Positions 26,880 through 37,030 of a stretch of DNA of 64,000 nt are shown here, piece after piece. The number at the start of each line of letters is the position of its first letter. The first letter of the stretch is position 1. Below the pieces are notes generated by a model that was not told the DNA's origin, did not search any database, and saw nothing but the letters and a program-made list of their open reading frames with translations. The stretch is from Elioraea thermophila (ex Habib et al. 2022) (GTDB lineage Bacteria; Pseudomonadota; Alphaproteobacteria; Acetobacterales; Acetobacteraceae), in assembly GCF_003336755.1 (NCBI RefSeq), contig NZ_QMDI01000006.1:603501-667500 (forward strand), given 5' to 3'. Made by a program: the position numbers and the translations under genes.

Positions 26880-29102
26880 TCAGGTGCCCTGTCCGGTCCC
26901 TGCTCCCGCGCCCTTGGCCGCGCCTGCCTGCAGCAGGGCGGCGATCGCCGCCGCCAGATCGGCCCGCGCGATCGGCTTGGCAAGGAAGGCGATCGCCTCC
27001 TGGCGCGCGAGATCCTCGGGCAGCTGGCTGCCGGCGAAGCCACTGATCAGCAGGGTGGGCAGGACCTTGCCGCCGCGCCGCGCCCACAGCGCGAGCTCGT
27101 AGCCGTTCATGTCGCCCGGCATGATCACGTCGGTCACCAGCACGTCGGGGTTGGCCTCGCTGAGCCGCGCGCGGGCGGAGGCCGCATCGTGCGCCTCCGT
27201 CACCCGCGCGCCGAGGGCCTTCAGAGTCTCCGCCATGACGTGGCGCACGGTCGGATCGTCATCGACCAGCAGCACGTGCGCCTCGATCCGCGTCGGCACG
27301 GTGGCGGGCCGCGGCGGCTCGGGCGGGATCGCCTCCGCGGTCAGGGGCAGGAACACCGAGACGCGCGTGCCGCGGCCCGGCTTGCTCTCGATGATCGCCG
27401 TGCCGCCGGATTGCTGGGCGAAGCCGTACACCATGGCAAGGCCGAGCCCGGTGCCGCGGCCGAGCGCCTTCGTGGTGAAGAAGGGCTCGAAGGCCCGCGC
27501 CGCCACCTCCGGCGGCATGCCACGCCCGTTGTCCTCGACGTCGATCACGGCGTAGCGCCCGGGCTCCAGCCCCGTCGCGTCGCGCTCCGAGGCGCGAATG
27601 AGCCGCATGCGCGTGCGCACGACGATCCGCCCGTCGCGTTCGATCACGTCGTGCGCGTTCGAGATCAGGTTGATCAGGCAGGCATCGAGATGCGCCGGGT
27701 CGACGCGCACGGGGAGCGGCCGCGGTGCGAGATCGAACACGAGCTGATTCTGCTCGCCCGCCGCCTTGGCGAGCAGGGTGCGGCTCTTGCGGATCTGCGC
27801 CGAGACGTCGCAGGCGACCGGAAACAGCATCTGCTTGCGCGCGAAGGAGAGGAGATCGGCGGTCAGCCGGGCGCCGCGCTCGATCGTCGCCATCATCAGG
27901 TCGGTCGTCTCCCGCACCGTCTGATCCTCGGGGAAGCGGTTCTGCAGGCTCTCCGCAGAGCCCATCAGCACGGCGAGCAGGTTGTTGAAGTCGTGCGCCA
28001 CCCCGCCGGTGAGCAGCCCCACCGCCTCGAGCTTCTGCGCCTGATGGAGCTGGTCCTCCGCCTTGCGCCTCGCTTCGTCGGCATCGATCACGCACTCGAC
28101 GAGATCGGCATGCGCATGCGCGGCGCGCCAGAGCGCGTAGGCGAGCGCGCCGATGGCGACCGAAGCGAGCAGCAGCACGAGGCCGAAGCCGATCGCCACC
28201 TTGTCGTGCGCGCGGGAGAGGCCCGACCGGGAGCCGGTGACCGAGACCGCCACCAGTTTCGGGCCGATCGCCCGCCACGCGATCAGGCGCCGGCCCTCCT
28301 CCACCGTCATCTCTTCGATCTCGCCGTTCTCGGCCCCGCCCTGCCAGGCGCGCAGCAGACGGGCCAATCGCGTGTCGAGGCGCGCGGGGGCCACCTCCGG
28401 CGGACGGCTGGCCAGCACCCAACCGTCGCGGCTGATCCAGGCCACGGTGAAATCGACGAAGGGCGAGATGCCGGCGAAGGCGCGCTGCAGGTAGCCGGTC
28501 GGGATCAGCACCACGGTGGCGTCGACCGCCCCCGGCGTCTCGCAGGGCACAACGACGCCGAAGGCGAACTCCCCGCCACCGGGCAGCGGCCGCGGCGGCA
28601 CGACCGCGACCGGTTCGCCCTCCAGCGTGCCGATCTCGTCGGGCCCGGGCAGCGGCAGGCGCATGTCCTCGCCCCAGGCCTGCGGCAGCGAGTGGACGAG
28701 GACCCGCCCCTCCGCATCGACGATGGCGATCGCGGCGATGTGGGCGTGGCGATCGGCGATGGTTGCGAGAAGCCGCCGCAGCCCCTCGTCGCTGCGCACC
28801 TCGGCGGCCGGGCGAAGAGATGCGATCTCGTTCACCCGGCGTCCGACATCGACGCTGACCGACAGTACGGTGCGCGTGTGGTAGGCGGCGAGATCGAGCA
28901 CCTCGGCGAGCCGGGCTCGCCCCTCGCTCATCGCGATCGCCTTCAGCCAGGCCGCCCCGACCAGGATCGCGATCAGCGGCGCCAGCATCAGCCCGCCGAG
29001 CAACAGGGCAATCCAGCGGTTCAGCCTCTGGGCGGAAAGCGACATGTCGGCGAGCGCGGCCTCGGGCGAGGCCGCATCGAGGCGACGCGGCAGTGCGGCC
29101 AT
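26880..29102 (-). CDS. hybrid sensor histidine kinase with C-terminal receiver domain
   Basis: 740-residue membrane kinase. Helices at about 30-53 and 302-325 flank a periplasmic sensor region of roughly 250 residues that looks like a double Cache domain (AHIAAIAIVDAEGRVLVHSL, then VDFTVAWISRDGWVLASRPP). The phosphorylated histidine is His370 in GGVAHDFNNLL, the ATPase domain has NLISNAHDVIE, DVEDNGRGMP and GRGTGLGLAM, and a receiver domain follows with Asp658 in VLVTDVIMPG. No separate response regulator lies next to it. The stimulus is not readable; Cache domains usually bind small metabolites. Confidence 0.9.
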   Translation of the reverse strand: MAALPRRLDAASPEAALADMSLSAQRLNRWIALLLGGLMLAPLIAILVGAAWLKAIAMSEGRARLAEVLDLAAYHTRTVLSVSVDVGRRVNEIASLRPAAEVRSDEGLRRLLATIADRHAHIAAIAIVDAEGRVLVHSLPQAWGEDMRLPLPGPDEIGTLEGEPVAVVPPRPLPGGGEFAFGVVVPCETPGAVDATVVLIPTGYLQRAFAGISPFVDFTVAWISRDGWVLASRPPEVAPARLDTRLARLLRAWQGGAENGEIEEMTVEEGRRLIAWRAIGPKLVAVSVTGSRSGLSRAHDKVAIGFGLVLLLASVAIGALAYALWRAAHAHADLVECVIDADEARRKAEDQLHQAQKLEAVGLLTGGVAHDFNNLLAVLMGSAESLQNRFPEDQTVRETTDLMMATIERGARLTADLLSFARKQMLFPVACDVSAQIRKSRTLLAKAAGEQNQLVFDLAPRPLPVRVDPAHLDACLINLISNAHDVIERDGRIVVRTRMRLIRASERDATGLEPGRYAVIDVEDNGRGMPPEVAARAFEPFFTTKALGRGTGLGLAMVYGFAQQSGGTAIIESKPGRGTRVSVFLPLTAEAIPPEPPRPATVPTRIEAHVLLVDDDPTVRHVMAETLKALGARVTEAHDAASARARLSEANPDVLVTDVIMPGDMNGYELALWARRGGKVLPTLLISGFAGSQLPEDLARQEAIAFLAKPIARADLAAAIAALLQAGAAKGAGAGTGQGT

Positions 29103-29273
29103 GACGGCTCCTGGAGCGGATCGGGAAGGAAACGGGAGGGGGGCAGGGCGGGCAGAGCTCCGCCCGGCTTCGGAACCTATTCCTACAGCCTTTCCCCCGC
29201 GCGGTCGAGAGAAAACCGCATCACCGCCCTGCCGAGCGCGGCTGCTCGGGCCTCCCTCGCTCGCCGGCCGGCG

Positions 29274-29984
29274 TCAGACGCGCCGCGCCGCAACCAGGTA
29301 GTTCACCGAGAGATCCGGCGTCTCCCGCCACCTCCCCGACAGGGGATCCATCGCCATACCGGCTGAGTCGACCACCGCGAACCCGGCCGCGCGCAGATCC
29401 CGCGCCAGCTCCTCGGGACGGACGAAGGCGCGCCAGTCATGCGTGCCCACGGGCAGCAGCCTGAGAAGATACTCCGCGCCCACCTTGGCGAACAGGAAAG
29501 ATTTCGCCGTGCGATTGAGGGTGGAGAGGAACAGCATGCCCCCCGGCCGGCAGAGTGCGGCGAGCGCGCCGAGGAAGGCCGACCGGTCCGCCACGTGCTC
29601 CACCACCTCGAGCGCGGTGATCGCATCGAACATCATCCCCTCCGCCACCAGATCCTCCGGCGCGCCGACCCGGTAGTCGATCGCGAGCCCCGCCCGCTCG
29701 GCGTGCAGACGGGCGGCGGCGATCGTCTCGGCCGCGGCGTCGATCGCGCTCACCCGCGCCCCCGCCCGCGCGAAGGCCTCGGCCGCGATGCCGGCGCCGC
29801 AGCCGACATCCAGCAACGGAAGACCCTCGATCGCGAAGCCCGCCTTGCGCAGCCGGGCGAGGATCCAGGCCACGCGCAGCGGGTTCATCCGGTGCAAGGG
29901 TTTCATCGGCCCCTCGGGGTCCCACCACCGGTCGGCAAGGGCGGCGAACTTCGCTGTTTCGGATGCCAGAACCGTGCCCGCCAT
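29274..29984 (-). CDS. ubiG: ubiquinone biosynthesis O-methyltransferase
   Basis: 236 residues; catalyses both O-methylation steps of ubiquinone synthesis. FAALADRWWDPEGPMKPLHR and MNPLRVAWI at the N-terminus are the UbiG signature, followed by the SAM motif LLDVGCGAGIAAEAFARAGA and FDAITALEVVEHV. ATG 29984 (MAGTVLAS) with a GGGGGTGG element upstream is preferred to a frame opening at 30017. It is divergent from lysC, an arrangement often seen in alphaproteobacteria. Confidence 0.94.
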   Translation of the reverse strand: MAGTVLASETAKFAALADRWWDPEGPMKPLHRMNPLRVAWILARLRKAGFAIEGLPLLDVGCGAGIAAEAFARAGARVSAIDAAAETIAAARLHAERAGLAIDYRVGAPEDLVAEGMMFDAITALEVVEHVADRSAFLGALAALCRPGGMLFLSTLNRTAKSFLFAKVGAEYLLRLLPVGTHDWRAFVRPEELARDLRAAGFAVVDSAGMAMDPLSGRWRETPDLSVNYLVAARRV

Positions 29985-30075
29985 GCCGCCACCCCCGGTT
30001 GCCGACCAGAACCCCAACCGTTATGTGTCGCCGCTCACGCCCCGCGCAACCAAGCCCCGCCGGACGCCAGCATCC

Positions 30076-31296
30076 ATGGCCCGCCTCGTGATGAAATTCG
30101 GCGGCACCTCCGTCGCCGATCTCGACCGCATCCGCGCCGTCGCCCGGCGCGTCAAGCGCGAGGTGCTGGCCGGGCACGAGGTGGCGGTCGTCGTCTCCGC
30201 CATGGCCGGGGTGACGAACCAGCTGGTCAAGTGGTGCCAGGAGCTCTCGCCGCTGCACGATGCGCGCGAATACGACACCGTGGTCGCGACCGGCGAGCAG
30301 GTGACGACGGGTCTCACCGCCATCGCCCTGCAGGCGGAAGGGGTGGATGCGCGCTCCTGGCAGGGCTGGCAGATCCCGATCCGCACCGACGACGCGCACG
30401 GCAAGGCGCGGATCGAGGCGATCGAGGCGGGCGAGTTGCGCCGGCGCATGAAACTCGGCCAGGTACCGGTGGTGGCGGGCTTCCAGGGAATCGGCCCCGA
30501 CCAGAGGATCACCACGCTCGGGCGCGGCGGCTCGGACCTCTCGGCGGTCGCTCTCGCCGCCGCCCTCGAGGCCGATCGCTGCGACATCTTCACCGATGTC
30601 GACGGGGTCTACACCACCGACCCGCGCATCGTGCCCCGCGCGCGCAAGCTCGAGCGCATCTCCTACGAGGAGATGCTGGAGCTCGCCTCCGTCGGCGCCA
30701 AGGTGTTGCAGACGCGCTCGGTCGAGCTCGCGATGAAGCGGAGGGTGCGCGTCCAAGTGCTATCCTCGTTCGAGGACGTGCCCGGAACCCTCGTGGTCGA
30801 TGAGGACGAGATCGTGGAAAAGGAACTGGTGAGCGGGGTCGCCTACTCGCGCGACGAGGCGAAACTCACGCTGCGCCGCGTGCCCGACCGGCCCGGCATC
30901 GCGGCCTCCGTGTTCGGGCCGCTGGCAGCGGCCAACATCAACGTCGACATGATCGTGCAGAACGTCTCCGCCGACGGGCTGACCGATCTCACCTTCACCG
31001 TGGGGCGGGCCGATCTCGCCCGTGCGCGGGCGGTGCTCGATTCGAACCGCGAGCGCATCGGCTTCGAGGACCTGGTGGTCGATCCGGGCGTGGCCAAGGT
31101 CTCGGTCGTCGGCATCGGCATGCGCAGCCATGCCGGGGTGGCCAACACGATGTTCAAGACGCTGGCGGAACGGGGCATCAACATCGAGGTCATCTCCACC
31201 TCGGAGATCAAGATCAGCGTGCTGATCCGCGAGGAGGCGACGGAGCTCGCCGTACGCGCGCTGCACTCGGCCTACGGGCTGGATCGGGCGCCGTGA
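30076..31296 (+). CDS. lysC: aspartate kinase
   Basis: 406 residues, first enzyme of the lysine, threonine and methionine pathway. The N-terminus VMKFGGTSVADLDRIRAVAR and the catalytic ITTLGRGGSDLSAVALAAAL are intact, and two C-terminal ACT domains (LRRVPDRPGIAASVFGPLAA and VVGIGMRSHAGVANTMFKTL) should give feedback control by amino acids. ATG 30076 is chosen on conservation; upstream codons overlap the divergent ubiG. Its stop overlaps the start of the next gene, so the downstream oxidoreductase is translationally coupled. Confidence 0.96.
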   Translation: MARLVMKFGGTSVADLDRIRAVARRVKREVLAGHEVAVVVSAMAGVTNQLVKWCQELSPLHDAREYDTVVATGEQVTTGLTAIALQAEGVDARSWQGWQIPIRTDDAHGKARIEAIEAGELRRRMKLGQVPVVAGFQGIGPDQRITTLGRGGSDLSAVALAAALEADRCDIFTDVDGVYTTDPRIVPRARKLERISYEEMLELASVGAKVLQTRSVELAMKRRVRVQVLSSFEDVPGTLVVDEDEIVEKELVSGVAYSRDEAKLTLRRVPDRPGIAASVFGPLAAANINVDMIVQNVSADGLTDLTFTVGRADLARARAVLDSNRERIGFEDLVVDPGVAKVSVVGIGMRSHAGVANTMFKTLAERGINIEVISTSEIKISVLIREEATELAVRALHSAYGLDRAP

Positions 31297-32342
31297 TGAC
31301 GCGGGAAGAGGCCGAAGCCCACCTCGCCGAACTCTGGCGCCGCGGCACCGAGTTCCTCGGCTGCCGCTACGCCATTCTCGGCGGCGCGATGAGCTGGGTG
31401 AGCGAGCGCAACCTCGTCTCCGCCATCTCCAATGCGGGCGGCTTCGGCGTCATCGCCTGCGGTTCGATGTCGCCCGCCCTGCTCGATGCCGAGATCGCGG
31501 CGACGAAGGAACGCACGACGAAGCCGTTCGGCGTCAACCTGATCACCATGCACCCCGAGCTCGAGGCGCTGATCGACGTCTGCCTCGGCCACCGTGTGGG
31601 CCACATCGTGCTCGCGGGCGGCATTCCGCCCACGGGCGCCATCCGCCGCATCAAGGACGCCGGTGCCAGGGTGATCTGCTTCGCCCCCGCACTCGCGCTC
31701 GCGCGCAAGCTGGTCCGCTCCGGGGCGGACGCGCTCGTCATCGAGGGCTCGGAGGCGGGCGGACACATCGGGCCCGTCAGCCTCACCGTGCTTGCGCAGG
31801 AAATCCTGCCGCATCTGCGCGAAGTCCCCGTCTTCGTCGCGGGGGGGCTCGGCCGCGGCGAGGCGATCCTGTCCTACCTCGAGATGGGTGCCGCCGGGGC
31901 GCAGCTCGGCACCCGGTTCGTCTGCGCCACCGAATCGATCGCCCATCCGCGCTTCAAGGAGGCCTTCATCCGTGCGGCCGCCCGCGACGCCGTGCCCTCC
32001 GTCCAGCTCGACCCGGCCTTTCCCGTCATCCCCGTGCGGGCTCTCGCCAACGAGGGCACGCGCCGCTTCCTCGAGCACCAGGCGGAGGTGATCCGCCGCT
32101 TCCGCGCCGGCGAACTCTCCAAGGACGAAGCCCAGCTCGCGATCGAGCACTTCTGGGCCGGGGCGCTCAGGCGCGCCGTGATCGAGGGCGACGTCGAGAC
32201 GGGCTCGGTCATGGCGGGGCAGAGTGTGGGCCTGGTCACGCGCGAACAGCCGACCGCCGAGATCATCGCCGAACTCGTCGAGCAGGCGATCGCCGCCCTC
32301 ATGCGACGCGAGACCGCTGCGGTGGCGGCGGCGGCGGACTAG
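31296..32342 (+). CDS. nitronate monooxygenase-like FMN oxidoreductase
   Basis: 348-residue TIM-barrel flavoprotein of the nitronate monooxygenase/FabK family. ILGGAMSWVSERNLVSAISN followed by AGGFGVIACGSM is the start of the FMN barrel; DALVIEGSEAGGHIG holds the catalytic-type histidine region, and VAGGLGRGEAILSYLEMGA with GAQLGTRFVCATES is the phosphate-binding end. It may detoxify alkyl nitronates or act in enoyl reduction; the family does not resolve this. ATG 31296 overlaps the lysC stop (TGATG), and ptsP follows after 13 bases. Confidence 0.85.
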   Translation: MTREEAEAHLAELWRRGTEFLGCRYAILGGAMSWVSERNLVSAISNAGGFGVIACGSMSPALLDAEIAATKERTTKPFGVNLITMHPELEALIDVCLGHRVGHIVLAGGIPPTGAIRRIKDAGARVICFAPALALARKLVRSGADALVIEGSEAGGHIGPVSLTVLAQEILPHLREVPVFVAGGLGRGEAILSYLEMGAAGAQLGTRFVCATESIAHPRFKEAFIRAAARDAVPSVQLDPAFPVIPVRALANEGTRRFLEHQAEVIRRFRAGELSKDEAQLAIEHFWAGALRRAVIEGDVETGSVMAGQSVGLVTREQPTAEIIAELVEQAIAALMRRETAAVAAAAD

Positions 32343-32355
32343 GAGGGAGACCGAG

Positions 32356-34617
32356 GTGAGCGGGCGGGAGGCACCCCCCCTCTCCCGCTCGATGCTCGCG
32401 CGTCTGCGCGCGCTGATGAGCGCGGATACCGCGCTCGCCGCCCGTCTCGCCGGCGTGGTGCGCCTCGTCGCCGGCGAACTCGTCGCCGAGGTCGCGTCAA
32501 TCTACGTCGCGCGGCCGGGCGAGATTCTGGAACTCGCCGCCACCGAAGGCCTGCGGGCGGAGGCGGTGGGCCGCACGCGGCTTCGCTTCGGCGAGGGCAT
32601 CGTCGGCACCGCGGCCGCCGAAGCCCGCATCCTCAACCTCCCCGATGCGCAGCTCCATCCGGCCTTCGCCTACCGTCCCGAGACAGGCGAGGAACGCTTC
32701 GCCTCCATGCTCGCGGTGCCGATCCTGCGCGGCACCGAGGTGCTCGGCGTCATTGCGGTGCAGAACCGACTGCCCCGCCGCTACGGCGACGACGAGGTGG
32801 AGGCGGTGGAGACGGTGGCGATGCTGCTCGCCGAGGTGCTGCACGGCGCCCGGCGGGCCGACGAGGAGGTGGGACGCAGCCTTGCCGCCACCCTCTCCCG
32901 CCATTACGAGGGGGTGGGGCTGACGCCGGGCCTCGCGCTCGGGCCCGTGCATCGGCACGGGCGTGCGACCCACGCCGCTCCCGTCCTGGCCGACGATCCG
33001 GTGGCGGAGCGAACGCGTCTTGCCGCGGCGGTGGCGGCGATGCGGTCGGAACTCGATGCGCTGATCGCCGCCCCCGGCTTTCCTTCGGCGGACGAGCCGG
33101 CCGCCGTGCTGGACGCCTACCGCATGATCGCCGCCGACACCGGCTGGGTCGCGCGCATCGAGGAGGCGATCGCGGGCGGGCTCACCGCGGAAGCCGCGGT
33201 GGAGCGCGTGCTGGCCGAGCTGCGCGCGCGCTTCCGCGGCCTCGCCGACCCGCTCCTGCGCGAGCGGGTCGCCGACATCGAGGATCTCGTGGGTCGCCTC
33301 CTCGACGCCTTGGCGGGCCCCACCGACCGACCCGCCCCGCCGCCGGGCTTCGTGCTGATCGCCCGCCGCATCGGCCCCGCCGAGCTGCTCGACTACCGTC
33401 GGCACGGCGTGGCGGGGCTGGTGATCGAGGAGGCCTCGCCCACCGCGCACGCCACCATCATCGCGCGCGCCTTGGGGATCCCACTGCTTGCCGGCTGCCG
33501 CGGCGTGTGGGAGGCGGCGCAGCCCGGCGAAGCGGCCTTCGTCGATGCCGATCGCGGCCGCTTGGTGCTCCGCCCCGACGCCGAACTCGTCTCCGCCTTC
33601 CATGCCGCGTGCGCGGCGCGCGCCGCTCGGGTGGCGGAGATGGCGGGGCTGCGCGCGCTGCCGCCCGTCACGCGTGACGGCGTTCGCCTCTCCGTGATGC
33701 TGAACGTGGGCTTGCTTGCCGATCTTGCCGATCTCGACGCCTCCGGGGCGGACGGCATCGGCCTCTTCCGCTCCGAGATCGAATGGCTCGCCCGCGGCGG
33801 CCTGCCCGATCTCCCGACCGAGGAGGCGATCTATCGCGAGGTGCTGGCGGCGGCGGGCGAGCGGCCGGTGTTGTTCCGCACGCTCGATCTCGGCGGCGAC
33901 AAGCTGATGCCCGGTTTCGGCCACGATGAGGAGGAGAACCCCGCCCTCGGCTGGCGGTCGATCCGGATCGGGCTCGATCGCCCCGCGCTCCTGCGCCGCC
34001 AGCTCCGTGCCCTGCTGGCTGCGGCCGCCGGGCGGACGCTCGCCGTGCTGTTTCCGATGATCACCACGGTCGAGGAGTTCCGTGCCGCCCGCGAGTTGCT
34101 GGCGGCCGAGGAGAAGGCGGCCGCGGCACGTGGCGCCCCTCCGACCCGGGTGTTGGCCGGGGCGATGCTGGAGGTGCCGGCGCTGGCCTGGCAGCTCCCT
34201 GCCCTGCTCGAGGAGGTCGATTTCCTCTCCATCGGCTCGAACGACCTCACGCAGTTCCTGTTCGCCGCCGACCGCGGCAATCGCCGGGTGGGCGCGCGCT
34301 ATGACTTCCTCTCGGCACCCGTCCTCGATCTGCTGGAGGAGGTCGCGCGCGCGGCCGATGCGGCCGGGGTACCGCTGAGCCTCTGCGGCGAGGCGGCCGG
34401 CCGACCGCTCGAGGCGCTGGCCGTGTTCGGGGTCGGCATCCGCACGGTCTCCGTCTCCGCCGCCGCCGTGCCGGCGGTGAAGGCGATGGTGCGCAGCCTC
34501 GACCTCGGCGCCTTCCGCGAGGTGCTGGCAGGGCTCAGGCGCTCCGCCCGCGGCGGGGCGAGCCTGCGCGCCGACATCGCGGCCTATGCGCGCGATCGTG
34601 GCATCGTCATCGACTGA
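32356..34617 (+). CDS. ptsP: phosphoenolpyruvate-protein phosphotransferase PtsP (Enzyme I-Ntr)
   Basis: 753 residues from GTG 32356, which has AGGAGG nine bases upstream. An N-terminal GAF domain (LRFGEGIVGTAAAEARILNL, then SMLAVPILRGTEVLGVIAVQ) precedes the Enzyme I parts: the phosphohistidine segment with EEASPTAHATIIARALGIPL, the PEP-binding barrel (DGIGLFRSEIEWLARGGLP, FRTLDLGGDKLMPG) and SIGSNDLTQFLFAADRGN, with the catalytic cysteine in LCGEAA. It starts the nitrogen phosphotransfer relay rather than sugar uptake. No HPr or EIIA gene lies here. Confidence 0.95.
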   Translation: MSGREAPPLSRSMLARLRALMSADTALAARLAGVVRLVAGELVAEVASIYVARPGEILELAATEGLRAEAVGRTRLRFGEGIVGTAAAEARILNLPDAQLHPAFAYRPETGEERFASMLAVPILRGTEVLGVIAVQNRLPRRYGDDEVEAVETVAMLLAEVLHGARRADEEVGRSLAATLSRHYEGVGLTPGLALGPVHRHGRATHAAPVLADDPVAERTRLAAAVAAMRSELDALIAAPGFPSADEPAAVLDAYRMIAADTGWVARIEEAIAGGLTAEAAVERVLAELRARFRGLADPLLRERVADIEDLVGRLLDALAGPTDRPAPPPGFVLIARRIGPAELLDYRRHGVAGLVIEEASPTAHATIIARALGIPLLAGCRGVWEAAQPGEAAFVDADRGRLVLRPDAELVSAFHAACAARAARVAEMAGLRALPPVTRDGVRLSVMLNVGLLADLADLDASGADGIGLFRSEIEWLARGGLPDLPTEEAIYREVLAAAGERPVLFRTLDLGGDKLMPGFGHDEEENPALGWRSIRIGLDRPALLRRQLRALLAAAAGRTLAVLFPMITTVEEFRAARELLAAEEKAAAARGAPPTRVLAGAMLEVPALAWQLPALLEEVDFLSIGSNDLTQFLFAADRGNRRVGARYDFLSAPVLDLLEEVARAADAAGVPLSLCGEAAGRPLEALAVFGVGIRTVSVSAAAVPAVKAMVRSLDLGAFREVLAGLRRSARGGASLRADIAAYARDRGIVID

Positions 34618-34750
34618 GCCCGCTCCCCATTTGCATGCAGGGCAGCATTCCTCGCTCTTGCCTCTGGCACCGGGCAAGGAAGGCGCGCTAGAAGCCGCGC
34701 GTGGCGGGTGCTGCCGCCACTACCGACGGAACGCACCGAGGGTCGAGCGG

Positions 34751-35782
34751 GTGCATCAGAGCGGGCAGACGATACTCGCGGCCGAGGACGCGGCGCGCAC
34801 GCCGGGCATGGCGAGCTCCTCCGGCGGGCTCCTACGTGCCACGCGGCTGCGCCACGGTCTTTCCATCGCCGACGTGGCGGCGGCGTTGCGCATCCGCAAG
34901 GAGTATCTCGAGGCGATCGAGTCCGGGCACACCGAACGCCTGCCAGCGCCGGCGTATACGTTGGGCTACGTCCGCTCCTACGCCGCCGCGCTGGGCCTGG
35001 ATCAGGACGAGATCGCGCGCCGCTTCCGCTCCGAGACCGGCATGGGCCAGGCGCGCAAGCCCGATCTCACCTTCCCCGCGCCGGTGCCGGAGCGCGGCGT
35101 GCCCGCCGGGGCGCTCGTTCTCGTCGGTCTTGTTCTCGCCGCGGGGCTCTATGCCGGTTGGTACTGGCTCGCGGAGCCCGGTCAGAAACTGGCAGGGGTC
35201 ATCCCTCCCGCACCCGAACGCAGCGTGCGGGTGGAGAGCGCTCCGCCGCCCCTGCCACCAGCGCCACCCCCCGCCGCACCGGCGCCCGCCGCCCCCGCGA
35301 CGGTCGCTGCGCAGACCCCTTCTCTCACCCCGCCCCCCGTGCTGCTGCCGGCGGAAGGCCCTTGGCCGACGGGACCGGCGGTGACCGCGCTGCCGGCGCG
35401 CCGGCCGGATCCTTCCGCCGCCAACGCCGCCCCGGTCGCCGTCCCACCGGCCGATCCGCCGGCCGCCGACCCGCCCGCCACCTACGGCGCGAATGGCGTG
35501 GAGGCCGGCAAGGTGCTATTGCGCGCCCGCGCCGACACCTGGGTGCAGGTGCGCGAGCGCGGCTCCGGCACCGTGCTGTTCAACCGCGTGCTTCGTCCCG
35601 GCGAGACCTACCGTGCCCCCGACCGCCCGGGTCTCCTGCTGACCACCGGCAACGCCGGCGGGCTCGAGATCCTGGTCGGCGGCGACCCCCTCCCCGCCCT
35701 GGGCGGCAACGGCGTGGTGCGGCGGGATCTACCGCTCGAGCCCGAGGCCTTGCGCCAGGCGGTGGCCGCGCTGCCGCGCTGA
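34751..35782 (+). CDS. RodZ-like helix-turn-helix membrane protein (DUF4115 C-terminus)
   Basis: 343 residues. An N-terminal HTH domain (LLRATRLRHGLSIADVAAAL, then IRKEYLEAIESGHTERLP and YTLGYVRSYAAALGLDQDE) is followed by one membrane helix (ALVLVGLVLAAGLYAGWYWL), a Pro/Ala-rich spacer of over 100 residues and a C-terminal DUF4115-type domain (LLRARADTWVQVRERGSGTV). RodZ members link MreB to the cell envelope; alphaproteobacterial relatives are only partly studied. GTG 34751 has GAGGG upstream; ATG 34808 would shorten it by 19 residues and has no clear ribosome site. It sits between ptsP and ispG. Confidence 0.82.
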   Translation: MHQSGQTILAAEDAARTPGMASSSGGLLRATRLRHGLSIADVAAALRIRKEYLEAIESGHTERLPAPAYTLGYVRSYAAALGLDQDEIARRFRSETGMGQARKPDLTFPAPVPERGVPAGALVLVGLVLAAGLYAGWYWLAEPGQKLAGVIPPAPERSVRVESAPPPLPPAPPPAAPAPAAPATVAAQTPSLTPPPVLLPAEGPWPTGPAVTALPARRPDPSAANAAPVAVPPADPPAADPPATYGANGVEAGKVLLRARADTWVQVRERGSGTVLFNRVLRPGETYRAPDRPGLLLTTGNAGGLEILVGGDPLPALGGNGVVRRDLPLEPEALRQAVAALPR

Positions 35783-35866
35783 ACCCAGCCGGCGGGAAGG
35801 GCGCTCGCACGACTGGCGGAGGGGCGGGCGCGTCGCCATAGTGGAGGGCGCGCCGAGGAGCACGCC

Positions 35867-37021
35867 ATGGCCTACCGCCCCTACCAACAGATCCACCGCC
35901 GCAAGAGCCGTCAGATCAGGGTCGGCAAGGTCGCCGTGGGCGGTGATGCGCCGATCAGCGTGCAGACCATGACCAACACGCCGACCACGGATGTGGCGGC
36001 GACCATCGCGCAGATCCGACGCTGCGAGATCGCCGGCGCCGACATCGTCCGCGTTTCCGTCCCCGACGAGGAGAGCGCGGCCGCACTGGCGAAGATCGTG
36101 CCCGAGGTCGGGGTGCCGATCGTCGCCGACATCCACTTCCACTACCGCCGCGCCATCGAGGCCGCCGAGGCCGGGGCGGCCTGCCTGCGCATCAACCCGG
36201 GCAACATCGGCTCCAAGGAGCGCATCCGCGAGGTTGTGCAGGCGGCGCGCGACCACGGCTGTTCGATCCGCATCGGCGTCAACGCCGGCTCGCTCGAGAA
36301 GCACCTGCTCGAGAAGTACGGCGAGCCCTGCCCGGAGGCGATGGTGGAGAGCGCGCTCTGGCACGCTGCCCATCTGCAGGAGCTCGACTTCCACGAGTTC
36401 AAGATCTCGGTGAAAGCCTCCGACGTCTTCCTCGCGGTGGCCGCCTATCAGCAGCTCGCCGAGGCCTGCGACCACCCCCTGCACATCGGCATCACCGAAG
36501 CCGGCGGGCGGCGCACCGGCACGGTGAAGAGCGCGATCGGCTTGGGCTCGCTGCTCTGGGCCGGCATCGGCGACACGATCCGGGTCTCGCTGTCCGACGA
36601 GCCGGAGGAGGAGGTGCGCGTCGGCTGGGAGATCCTGAAGGCGCTCCATTTGCGCCATCGCGGAGTGAAGATCGTCTCCTGCCCCTCCTGCGCCCGTCAG
36701 GGCTTCGATGTCATCCGCACCGTGGAGGCGCTGGAGAAGCGGCTCGAGCACATCGAGGTGCCGATCACCCTCTCCATCATCGGCTGCGTGGTGAACGGGC
36801 CGGGCGAGGCTTTGCTCACCGACATCGGCCTGACGGGGGGCGGGGCCGGCCGGCACATGATTTATCTCGCCGGCAAGACCGACCACACGGTCGACACCGA
36901 GCGGATGATCGACCACATCGTCGAGCTCGTGGAGGCGCGAGCGGCGGCGATCCGCGCCGCCGAGGCGGCCCGAAAGGCCGACACCACGGCGGAGCCCGCC
37001 GTGCCGCAGGCGGCCGAATAG
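35867..37021 (+). CDS. ispG: 4-hydroxy-3-methylbut-2-enyl diphosphate synthase
   Basis: 384 residues, a [4Fe-4S] enzyme of the MEP isoprenoid pathway. The N-terminus ([20 protein letters not shown], then [19 protein letters not shown]) and [20 protein letters not shown] are typical, and the cluster cysteines lie in [11 protein letters not shown] and [12 protein letters not shown]. The last 20 residues are Ala-rich and not conserved. It follows the RodZ-like gene at 84 bases, an order widespread among proteobacteria. Confidence 0.96.
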   Translation: MAYRPYQQIHRRKSRQIRVGKVAVGGDAPISVQTMTNTPTTDVAATIAQIRRCEIAGADIVRVSVPDEESAAALAKIVPEVGVPIVADIHFHYRRAIEAAEAGAACLRINPGNIGSKERIREVVQAARDHGCSIRIGVNAGSLEKHLLEKYGEPCPEAMVESALWHAAHLQELDFHEFKISVKASDVFLAVAAYQQLAEACDHPLHIGITEAGGRRTGTVKSAIGLGSLLWAGIGDTIRVSLSDEPEEEVRVGWEILKALHLRHRGVKIVSCPSCARQGFDVIRTVEALEKRLEHIEVPITLSIIGCVVNGPGEALLTDIGLTGGGAGRHMIYLAGKTDHTVDTERMIDHIVELVEARAAAIRAAEAARKADTTAEPAVPQAAE

Positions 37022-37030
37022 CCCCTCCGC

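Noticed and set aside
27189..29366. 725-codon plus-strand frame opposite the sensor kinase
   Set aside because: Antisense shadow; the minus strand has HisKA, ATPase and receiver motifs in order.
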